From positions 14,876,020-14,940,019 of the forward strand of contig CAIIXF020000012.1 of the NCBI GenBank assembly GCA_903813345.2: a stretch of DNA of 64,000 nucleotides, in the 5' to 3' direction. The notes below the pieces were generated by a model, which saw only the letters and a program-made list of their open reading frames with translations, was not told the origin of the DNA and did not search any database. Below, in pieces: positions 1 to 12,200 of the stretch. A program made the position numbers and the translations under genes. This DNA comes from Owenia fusiformis. Taxonomy: Eukaryota > Annelida > Polychaeta > Sabellida > Oweniidae. Position 1 is the first letter of the stretch; each line of letters begins with the position of its first letter.

Positions 1-43
1 GCAACACCCTGAAGTACTTCACACAAACAAGCAAATTTAGTCT

Positions 44-118
44 TGCCTGAACCGGGGATCGAATCCGGGACCTATTGCGTAAGAGGTACCTGCGCTACCG
101 CTGAGCTACATGGGTGAT
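44..118 (-). repeat. tRNA-like SINE head or tRNA pseudogene
   Basis: Read on the minus strand, this has a pol III A box (TAGCTCAGCGG) and a B box (GGATTCGATCC) at tRNA-like spacing. Folding by eye gives a D arm with one mismatch, an anticodon loop that would read CTT (Lys type) on a stem with two mismatches, and a poorly paired acceptor stem. A functional tRNA is therefore unlikely and a tRNA-derived SINE or tRNA pseudogene fits better. The outer part (GAGCTACATGGGTGATAT) is repeated at 142-160, so the element is locally duplicated. It lies downstream of the last visible rabaptin exon, probably in the next intron. Confidence 0.6.
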
Positions 119-233
119 ATATCGAAACATTAGGCATTTATATGAGCTACATGGGTGATATATCGAAACAAGGCATTTACATGATACTGATCCAGATTTT
201 CCTAAAAATATGATATACAAACTAATTTTTTAC

Positions 234-3200
234 CATATTTGCAGCTTTACGTTGCTCCGTAGCAATTCTTTGCTTTTCACGTTTCTCTTCAAGATCCGCA
301 ATTCTCTTCTTCTGAGCCTCCCTTTCATCATCCTGCTTTTGAAGTTCTAGAACATTCAAGAAAATCCACAAGATATTGAGAACAGAGGCATGACAGTCAT
401 GTTTTCAAATGTTAAATATTATGAAAAATAATGAATTAAGCAAGGAATAATTTATACAGTCACATAGTTGACACTCTAAATTGTACAGATATGCATTAAA
501 ATAAGACGCTTCTTTCAAATTTTACAGAGAAAAGGGTAGAGTAAGCAAGGAATAAAGTAAAAAGGCATATACCCAACACTCTAAATTGTACAGAAATGCA
601 TTAAAATAAAACACTTCTTTCAAATTTTAGAGAGAAATTGCATGGAAAAACATGACCAGAAAGAAAGTTTAAATTTCCGTCTGCTTCTGAGCAATGGTTT
701 TTACCTGCTATTTGCCTCTGTTGCTCTGCACTGAGCACAGTCTCCATTCTTCGCATGTCATTCATCATCATACGCTGTGATTCCAGGAACTGATCATTGG
801 CCATCTGCCAGGTCATCTTTAAGTCACTATGTTCCTTCTTCTCGGACTCTAGTAATCTACAAACTGGAAAAGTTCTAGATATGTAAGCGCTGTATCAATA
901 ACAATCTGCGATAGTGCGATTTTAAACACTGCTACTTAACTAGATAACGGCAACTCCGCGGAGTAGCAAATCCCAACGAACAAAATATCAATTACCGAAT
1001 TCCAATCAATTATACTCATTACTTTGGTTGAAAATGAAAAAATTAGATTTTAGAATTGCGAATTCCTGCAAAGCAGCCATTTTGAATTTTCTGAGGTACA
1101 AATCTGAAAAATAATACCATAATTGTGATCTACTCCAAAATTCCTTAAATTTGAGTATAATATAGCCATACTTTGAAGGGATCGAAAAATTATTGCGAAA
1201 TCGTACATTAGACGGCCATTTTGAATTTTACGAGGCTCGAATCAGAAAAAAGATACAATATTTGCAATCTACTCCTAATTGCCTTTCATTTGAGTATAAT
1301 AAAGCTATACTTCAGAAAGATCTAAAAATTAGTGAAAATTTCTGTTTTCCTGTCCCCCGATACATGGCCCCTGGGGGTCAGGATGAAAAATACGGAATAT
1401 ATGTGAAATAGATAAATGTTGTGAATACACTACCAAAATTTCAAACAATAATATTAATTACTTTGGTTTAGAATGAAAAATTTATGATTTTTGCGAAAAA
1501 GTCCCATCATTTTTAAAGCGGCGGCCATCTTGAGAAAAAATTTTTTGCGTAAAACTATTCACCAATATACATCTTTCCACTATATATGAAGAAAATCTGT
1601 CAACTAGTATTTGAGTTATCTTCCGGACAGACGGACTGACTGACTGACAGACTGATGGACAGACGGACGGACGGACGGAGGGCTTCACTATATCCCTAAC
1701 GAACTTCGTTCGTTGGGATAATAAACACTGACACTTTTAAAATAAGACATTTTATTCCATAGTTAGCATGATATTCATAGGATAACATGTGAAAATAAAA
1801 ACAGTATTTTTGTAATCAGTGGTAAAATATGATATTTTTGACAAATTTTCACTTAACCATAGCATACGGTTTTTTAGCCATGACATACGGCACCGTAGGC
1901 GATGGTTTATGGATTTTTGCTACTTCAGACTCAAAACGAGGCTAAGTGTCAACATCGGATCGTTTGGAAAATTTGAATTAAATCACTTAATTTACGACGA
2001 TTCTGATGATGACTTTAACTATGGAATAAAAAGAACATCCCATGATTTACTCGTGATATGATTTTAATCCACTCATGGATATTGATATCTGCACTCTCTC
2101 GCTACGCTCGCTCTTGCAGATATCATATCCATTTGTGGATAAAAATCATATCACTCATAAATCATAGGATATCCTTTATATATACAGGGTATCAGTGTCT
2201 TAAGAAAATGTATAACTGCAAATCACAAACATGTAACAATGGGTTACCAACAACAAATTGATTCAGAGTGGCGCTGAAAAAAACAATCTGGATATATTAT
2301 GTCAAAACTTACTGGTGGTGACAAAAAATACTGATCTCTTAAACACTAGAACAACAGGACTCTTAAAACTCAAACCAGATTTCATCTAACCAGACTCTAG
2401 ACAGGAGGATTCTAAACACTGGGACTAAAATACTTATTTTTACCTTCGTGTAGCTCAGCCCTCAATTTATCATTGTCCTCTTGTAGAACTTGTTTCTGTG
2501 TGTTCAGTACAGCCACATACATTTCTAGGTCAGTCCGTGAAGACTTCTCTGCCTCCAAGTAAGTATTTAACTCCTTAACCTATATTATATGAAATTATTA
2601 ATGAAGAGTTCATTTTCATCAAGTGATTCTTCAACTTTTACATACATTTTAGAGACTATACCATGAGTAAACTAGGGGAAAATGATATATAGGTCAATCC
2701 TTGAAGACTTCTCTGCCTCCAAGTAAGCATTCAACTCTTTAACCTATATTATAAGGAATTATTAGTGAGGAGTTCATTTTCATCAAGTGATTCTTCAACT
2801 TTTACATACATTTTAGAGACTATACCATGAGTAAACTAGGGGAAAATGATATATAGGTCAATCCTTGAAGACTTCTCTGCCTCCAAGTAAGCATTCAACT
2901 CTTTAACCTATATTATAAGGAATTATTAGTGAGGAGTTCATTTTCATCAAGTGATTCTTCAACTTTTACATACATTTTAGACACTATACCATGAGTAAAC
3001 TACGGGAAAATGATATATGCATTGCAAAGTATTCAAATTAGGCGATATTAAGTAAATTGTAAAAATACCTGAAAGATACTGAGGGAAAAAAAATATTTGC
3101 AAATTATCATTGAAAATATTTTTTTAAGTAAAAATACTCAAAAAGATACTTAAAAAATTCAACAAAATACTGGTTTTAAAATTGATTCTCTGGTTGTATC

Positions 3201-6200
3201 CTCATTGAATAGTATTTTGCAAGGACTTCGTCAACACAAGCTTAAGTTGGGTCATGAGAAACAACCTTCTTGTGCATGGCATCAGCTATCAGTAGTAGGA
3301 GAGCCTCCATAAATCATGGTACAAGTAAATTATCAAGCAGTTTAGTTCAGGCTCATTCTTCTCAGTCTATTTTAAAAGTATTTCCTCTTACTTTTTCATC
3401 AAGATCCAAACCATCTTCTCCTAGTAGAGATGATTCTCTGGACTCTACCGATGCCTTACTGAGCGGATCCAAAGATGTCAGGATTTTCGGCTGAAATGTA
3501 AGACAGACATACATCAGGATTTTCGGCTGAAATGTAAGAGAGACATACATCAGGATTTTAGGCTGAAATGTAAGAGAGACATACATCAGGATTTTAGGCT
3601 GAAATGTAAGACAAAAATATGTCAGGATTTGACAATGAAATGTAAGACAGAAAGATGTCAGGATTTTAGGGCGAAATGTAAGATTGACACCAGATTTATT
3701 ATTAATACAGCAGGTATTAACCATCAACCATCAATCAATTGTTGTTGGTGATTGAAAGCATACTCATCATAATCGGAGTCCAATGGTGTGAATTATGTTC
3801 CATGTATTACATAATAGGGAGCTTATCGTCGTGAAAGGGTTAAGAGTGTAGTACCAGTGAATTCATTGATTCTCTGTTCTATCTGCTAGTGTGCTTTTAG
3901 TACAATTGAGCAGTTCTATGTTACCATTATAACATTGTCAAAATGGAAAATTTTAAACCCTGGGTTTGGTACAGATAAAGAGATAAAGCACATAAAAACA
4001 TAATTGATATAACTACTATGCATATTCTAGGAACTAAAATATAAATCTGAGCCCACTTTTGGTGTTATTCTGTATATAAAATGCTTCATAGTCTTACATT
4101 AATTTTAATCAGACTATTGCGTATTGCCATTCTGTAGACCTGATATGCGTTGAGTCAAACTATCAACAAATGGAATCTACTGCAATTGTCCTCGCCACTA
4201 ACCTTAACCACCGCATTAAATATAACCACAGACATCCCCTACTGTTTATAATTCTTTCTATGCTATATTCCAAGAATTGTAAAGCTGCCATAGTACAGGG
4301 CGTCAAATAAGTCTGTTCTCCCCCCCTTAACTTTTTTAATTTAGTAATAACACAGGGTTTTTATATACCATCTTGAAGGGAATTTAATTTGCTGATCACA
4401 CACCAAATTTAAGAGAGATTGGTTAAATTCCAAATTTTTAAGAGCATTTTTAATAATATCTACATTTCATATTTTTAATAGTTTGTATGTTTCCCTCAAG
4501 CAGCTTGCACAGCCTCAATTCTACGCGGATATGATTCCAAAATGTTCACAAACAAGGGTATTGCACTTTCAAGGCTTCCAAGAGCTTTCTTGATACATTT
4601 GAGCAATGTGTCACGGCTATGAAGTTTCTCCTCTGGTTGATCTTCGATTACTTTTTCGACCCTGACCTTTATAATCGCAGTATCAACTTTTCACCGTTTA
4701 TTCATTATCCTGGTAATTTTACTCTTTTTGACGTAATCTATGGTCAACTACATCCTTTCAAGAAACATTATAGCAATTTTATTAGGAAGAGTTCATTATT
4801 GAGTTTTTAAGGGTGATCAGAATTTTCCATAAGCTTTAGAGTGATATATGGGAAAGTATGATAATTTTAAAAATAAAAAAGTTAAGGGGGGAGAACAGAC
4901 TTATTTGACGCCCTGTAGAACTTTAGCACGTCTAGAACGACTTTAAAATAAATTATTTTATCTAGCATGAAAGCGAAACCATGACAGTAATCATTCATTA
5001 TCCAATAACTGGCTATAAATGTTAAATACAAAAGATTATAACAAGTACTGTCTTTATTTCATTTTCATTTCTATTAACATCTTATTGGAACCAGACCAAA
5101 CATTATTTGTATGATATGCTTACGGTGAATGTCACTTTTTCAGTTGAGCCCCTAAAAAACTTCATTTCATATGAAAAATTCGTATAAAATATAATCGTGT
5201 TTCACCATCAAATGTGTTAAATGCTGATCCTCATACATTCTATCATAAGTCAATATATCTAAAACTAAAGCACCAGTTCCATCTATATATCAACACATTG
5301 ATCGAAAGTATCATTCATGGAAAACCTCGGGGAAAAGGTGCATTTGCATTTTTTGTTCGAACCAGCTTCGGAAAACTGTTTAAAAAAATCCCAAAGAATT
5401 GGTAGCAAAAAGAAAATACTGTGTTGGATGGGTCTACTAAAAAAAATTATACAAAAAAATTGGTAAATAATTATCAAATAAAATTGGTACAATTGAAAAG
5501 ATGACTATTGCATTATTGCTGTTTAATTTTTTCATATTTTTTGGGATTACTGGTTTCAGAGAAAAAAATGTTGAATTGTGTTCTCCATATCGATACCCAT
5601 CCTTTAAATTTACAAATGACCATTAAATCAGCACCATGCGCACGCATGTATATATCCACACAAAGCATTATCTACAAACACAGTCTGTATAGGATGTAGA
5701 TGCTCCGAGCATCTAATGCCTTTCAAAAGCAATGAAGAGGCATGAGCTGCATGACCATTTCAATGTAGATGTAAACTCAAATGGTGAAATATTGATGACA
5801 TGTTACCTGTTTGATCTTTTCATTTGCCTCAGCTAACTGTTCTTTCAGTGTTTTAATTTCTTCTTCTAGGGGTACAACTACAGACTTCAACATCTCAGCA
5901 TCCTCTTGAGCCTAAAAAAATGAGCAAATATTTAATCATTTTGGATTTTTTTAATAGCAATTTCCATTTATTTCACTTAACTTATTGAAATGAACATACA
6001 AAAACAGTGGGTGAATTGATTTGATGTGTGACAAAATTATTTGGTATGCTTGACAACTGATTTGACTGGATGGATAGATGAAGGACTGGTTAGATGAAGG
6101 ACTGATTTCATTGACGTAGGTTACATTAAGGACTGATTTCATTGGCTGTTTAGATGAAGGACTGATTTCATTGGCTGGTTAGATGGACTGATTTGACTGG

Positions 6201-9200
6201 CTAGTAAGATGAAGGGCTGATTTCATTGGCTGGTTAGGTGAAGGACTGGTTAGATGAAGGACTGATTTCATTGACGTAGGTTACATTAAGGACTGATTTC
6301 ATTGGCTGTTTAGATGAAGGACTGGATTCATTGGCTGGTTAGATGGACTGATTTGACTGGCTAGTAAGATGAAGGGCTGATTTCATTGGCTGGTTAGGTG
6401 AAGGACTGGTTAGATGAAGGACTGATTTCATTGACTTAGGTTACATTAAGGACTGATTTCATTGGCTGTTTAGATGAAGGACTGATTTCATTTGCTGGTT
6501 AGATGAAGGGCTGATTTCATTGGCTGGTTAGGTGAAGGACTGATTTCATTGGCTGGTTAGATGAAGGACTGATTTCATTGACGTAGGTTACATTAAGGAC
6601 TGATTTCATTGGCTGTTTAGATGAAAGACTGATTTCATTGGCTGGTTAGATTAAGGGCTGATTTCATTGGCTGGTTAGGTGAAGGACTGATTTCATTGGC
6701 TGGTTAGATGAAGGACTGATTTCATTGACTTAGGTTACATTAAGGACTGATTTCATTGGCTGTTTAGATGAAGGACTGATTTCATTGGCTGGTTAGATGA
6801 AGGACTGATTTGATTGGCTGGTTAGATGAAGGACTGATTTGACTGGCTAGTAAGATGAAGGGCTGATTTCATTGGCTGGTTAGGTGAAGGACTGGTTAGA
6901 TGAAGGACTGATTTCATTGACGTAGGTTACATTAAGGACTGATTTCATTGGCTGTTTAGATGAAGGACTAATTTCATTGGCTGATTAGATGAAGGACTGA
7001 TTTGACTGGCTAGTAAGATGAAGGGCTGATTTCATTGGCTGGTTAGGTGAAAGACTGGTTAGATGTAGGACTGATTTCATTGACGTAGGTTACATTAAGG
7101 ACTGATTTCATTGGCTGTTTAGATGAAGGACTGATTTCATTGGCTGGTTAGATGAAGGACTGATTTGACTGGCTAGTAAGATGAAGGGCTGATTTCATTG
7201 GCTGGTTAGGTGAAAGACTGGTTAGATGTAGGACTGATTTCATTGATGTAGGTTACATTAAGGACTGATTTCATTGGCTGTTTAGATGAAGGACTGATTT
7301 CATTGGCTGGTTAGATGAAGGACTGATTTGACTGGCTAGTAAGATGAAGGGCTGATTTCATTGGCTGGTTAGGTGAAAGACTGGTTAGATGTAGGACTGA
7401 TTTCATTGACATAGGTTACATTAAGGAATGATTTCATTGGCTGGTTAGATAAAGGACTGCTTTGACTGGCTATTAAGATGAAGGGCTGATTTCATTGGCT
7501 GGTTAGGTGAAGGACTGATCTCATTGGACTGTGATTAGAATGGCAATTTACCTTCTTCATACTCTGTTCTAAGTTTTCATCCTCAGTCATGCTGGTATCT
7601 GCACTGGAGGGGGTCTTATGTCCTATATGTTTGATGGACTTTGCAAATGATGCCAAGAGATTTTCCCTGAAAAATATTTTTACATATTGTTGATTGCACA
7701 ATCATACACAAGCTTTGACATTTTAGATTTTTAGAGGCAAATCAAATGTATTGAAATGGTATTTAGACATGAAAATCTCATTTCTTGTATCACATTGGAA
7801 TTCATCATTATAGTGGTCACCTAAACATTGAAGCAAGTGGGTCAGCCCACTTGAGATTTCTAAAAGAGGCTTACCCCACCTGAAAACCCATTTGCACCCA
7901 CTTGTAAATCAGAAATAATCATATATTGACCAATTTCAAATTGAAATGTGAAAAGGAGAATTCTGCACCCACTTGGGGAGAATTGGGAGAATGCTGCCAT
8001 ATCATAATATCATTCCAGTACACATATGTTGTACAATGTGTGATATGTAAAATATACAGGGAATATTTCTTACCCATCAGTCTGTGAAAGTTTTTGCCTT
8101 AACTCATGGAGCTCAGCCTCTAATTGGTGTTTATCAACTGTCCACTTCTCACGTTCATACTCCAACCTTTGATTGGTATCATTGATTGAGTCTGAAATAT
8201 CAGTAAACACCATTTTTTATATTCTTACAATACATCATTCTTTGAATGCATTCCTTTGTAATAAGACGAGACCATATATGATGTTCCTATATTTTTAATC
8301 GTTATATGAAATCAAAACTTAATGTTACTGCTTAATTTGCTATATGTTCAGAACTATTATTTTTCATTTATAGTCAATCAAGTGGTGAAAATTCACTGAA
8401 TGGTTCAAATTCTTGATGCATTTCTATACAATGATTGTATTGTTCACAGGTTTTATACCTGTATACCATTAATACTGGAAGAAGGATATGTTCTCCAGAT
8501 CTTTTTATGTTGTTTATAAATGACTTACTTAATTCAGTGGGGGGGGTGTTTTGGGAGCACGTACCTTTCATGATAATCTGCATTGACGCAAGTTCATTCT
8601 GACACCTTCTCTGAATCCCCTCCACCTCATCCTGTTTACTTGACTCGGAGAGTGCAGTTGCGGTATTCACATCATCTATTTCTTGACGAAGTATATCTAC
8701 TTGGGATTTCAATTCTGCATTCAGCTTCGTTGACTCTTGTAAAGCTGCTTTAACCTTGGTGAGCTCATCTGGAATTGAAAGCAGACGACATGTCACCACC
8801 CCTTTTTCCAGATTATGAACTAATCCAAGAGTATTTTAGATATGGGGCAAGGAGAGTCCAGGCTCCCTGGGACACCAATCGATATTCTGTTCCATATATG
8901 GGTATCACATAGTCATGTTATAAATAAACATTTCAATCAAGAATATCTGCCATTCTCCTTGCAGCCGTAGAAATACGAGGGTTGATCCAAAAGTTCCGAA
9001 CCGTTTGCTCTAAAAATCTTTATATTTTATGAATATTGTTCATATTTGGCCTCAGCCACCCCATATATTGTAGTTCCATTTTGTGCAAAAATAAACAATT
9101 AATTTGACAAGTAGCATAGGTACTGTATCTGGTTACCATAGCAACATGACAACAGGGTACGTGAAGCAAGAGAACGACACATTGTAGAGTTGGCAAAAAA

Positions 9201-12200
9201 TTGACACTTGAAGGGTGTATACAGGGTACCAAATGTATTTCAAATTTGTTAGTCATGCTTTAATCAATTATTCTTTCATTAGACCAATGCTATATGTGTG
9301 ATCTGATATCATACAAGCTATAGTTGGCAACTGTGATGTCATTGACCAGAAGAATGCCTTGCGCCAAAAGCAGTCAAATTAAAGCATAAAATCCAGTCCG
9401 ATTTTGACAATGCGCAATTCCATACCTCAATACTTACTCAAACGTCAATGAAAATATGCACATGCCTTGGCTTACCCTTGCATCCTTCTCACTATATCTG
9501 CCTCCCTCTGACGTTTATCTTTATAGTTTATAGTGACCTGAAGACCTAACAATGAAATATGGACAAATTGAAAAAATGATTGGTTAATAGGCAGGCATGA
9601 CTGACTCATTTGAAATTTAGTACCCTGTAACACTCTTTTAGAATCAACTTTTTTCAACCTGTAAAAATATGTCGTACTCTTGCTCCACTCACCTTGTTGT
9701 CATGTTACTATGGTAACCAGATACCTATGTTGCTGGTCAAATTTATTGCTTATTTTTACACAAAATGAAACTACTATATGTGGGGTGATTGTGGCCAAAT
9801 ATGAACAATTTTCATCAAGTATTACGATTTTTAGAGCAAACGGTTCGGAACTTTTGGATCAACCCTCGTATACAGGCAGGATCGGAAACTACTGCATCAA
9901 TTGGAGATTAAAGAATATCGAGTTGGAACCCTGGCTTCCAATCCTCCTTGGATATAGGAGTAAAGCAGACCAGATGATACCATAAGCTCGCTCAAATGCC
10001 CAGGGTATCATCCTATCTGCTTTGCCCCTGTGAGAAAGGCCATAACTGAGAGCTGAGAAAGATTTTCTTACAAAAAATAATAATCCATAATCCATTAAAA
10101 CAAAAAGCATTACTAAAAGCAGGCATTACAGACAGCTGTATAATTAGTTTAATAGTTTATACTCTCATTTGTAATAAATATTTGAGAATAAATATCTTAT
10201 AGAAATATTGAATTTCAAGGATCTGCAGGATGATTTAGAATCACCATCTAAAAAAATGACATTATATTTCTAACACTGATGCAACAAAATGGAATAAATA
10301 GATTTAATTATTTCTAATCACAATATCTAAACACACAAATGGAGTCATTTATGTACCTTCTTTTTGCATAAATATGTCCTTGAACTTGGCTCTCTTGTGT
10401 CCGAATTCAGATTCAATCTTCATTTTATCATCTAACAGTTCCTGTTCACGTTTTTTATATTGTAAAAGTTTTTGTTTAAGCGAGACGACATCATCTGAAG
10501 CACATGCATAAGTAGCATAAGTTAGCAACAAAATCACAATATTTGCAGTTAGACACAATACATGAAATAATATTACACAAAATAATGACAAGGCATTAGC
10601 ATGACTAAATGTCACCACTTGGAAAATTGTGACATATGTTATAGATGGTGCTGTTGTATGCAGATTACAAAAAAATGGTGCCTCTGACAATATGCTACCA
10701 TTTCTTGGTACACCACTTCTTGGTACACCACTTCTTGGTGGTGACATAAGATATTAAAAAAAGCTGATTCTAAAGTAATTTGTAAAAATTGCAAGAAAAT
10801 ATCAAATTGAAATGGTTTTTTATGTGAGTATGAGGGTGTAGATTAATATCGGGCTCTTAAATGAAATCACGAATTTGAACAATTTTGCTTTAAAAAATTC
10901 TTCAAATTTTGGTTTCTTGCAATCAATTTGTGATGCCTTTGGTCACATTTACTCCGATTTTCTCCACTGCGCCCGGCCGATTTAACAAAACACTCAATCG
11001 GGCGGGCGCCGGTCAATGGATCAGAGCAAATGTGACCCAGGCATTAATAGTATTTCAAACAGTCTGAATCATAATTTAGATGGCTAATTCAATTAGGTGA
11101 GACTATGTGACTCGACTTTAATCAGAACAAAAAAGGCCAAAAGGTTAAAATTTTACAAAAAATTAATAATGATCAAGGCATTAATATGACAAAATGTTAC
11201 CATCAGCAAAGTGTTGTACAAAAGTTACAGAAACTGATGCTGAAAGTCAAAGCTCCGGGCTTTTATATTTTATTTTTATTTTTTATTTTTATTTTATACT
11301 ATGTCACTACATACTTTTTGGATTGTGGTCACATTTAAAGGGACAAAATTGTTTAATATAATAGCACATTTGGTATATTATTTAAATTCACAACCATAAT
11401 CTGTCATCTTTTGAAAAGGTTAAAGTGCATTTAGTAACAAAAGTATCTCCTTTATATAAAGGGCAATAAATATATACATACATACAAAACTAACCTAATG
11501 AAGAAGAGCAATAGATGGATATTTAGAAGTGCAAAATTTGTTGAGTCAATCATTATTGTGACATAAAAGGACAACACTCAACTGATAACTCAATCACAAG
11601 GAGTTAGCTGATACAGCATGAACATGTTTGTCAATCTTTTATCATGTAGTACTAAAACTTTCTTATAACATAACTAATAATACATTTTGCAGTCATCATG
11701 TAGGTAAGGTCACTGTGACACAAACCCGATACCTAATATGTAATTCATACAATAGATCTCACTGGCGGATCTGGGGGGGGGCCTGGGGGCCCGGGCCGCC
11801 CTCCCTTTGGTGGGCCCAGAAAAAAAACTTGGGCCCAAAAAGATTTTGGGCCAAAAAAGGCCTTAAGGCCCAAAAAAATGTCGGCCTCTTTGGTCATTAC
11901 TGGGCCTTCTGAGGCCTTATTTTTTAATTTCAGGCCAAATTTTGAAGAAAATTTGCCTCAAAATTTCGGCCCACTTTGAGTTTTAGGGGCCCAAAATTTT
12001 TTTCCGCATAAGCGCAGAAGTTTTTTTCTCTGACTTGATATTTGGCCCCCTCCTTGTTAGTTCCCAGATCTGCCCCTGGATCTAACATGGTTTTCAGCAA
12101 GGGATAGTAATAGTAGTTGTAATAGAAATATTACCAATCAGGGATTTATTTTTTCAGTTTTCAGATGCTGTATTTATTGGTGGAAATATGGCTCTCGGAC

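Noticed and set aside
6066-7530. CRISPR-like regular repeats
   Set aside because: Units are contiguous with no unique spacers and lie in a eukaryotic intron; it is a minisatellite.
11628-11912. 94-codon frame with GPGPPSLWW-type residues
   Set aside because: Reads through the G/C-rich repeat at 11757-12084.
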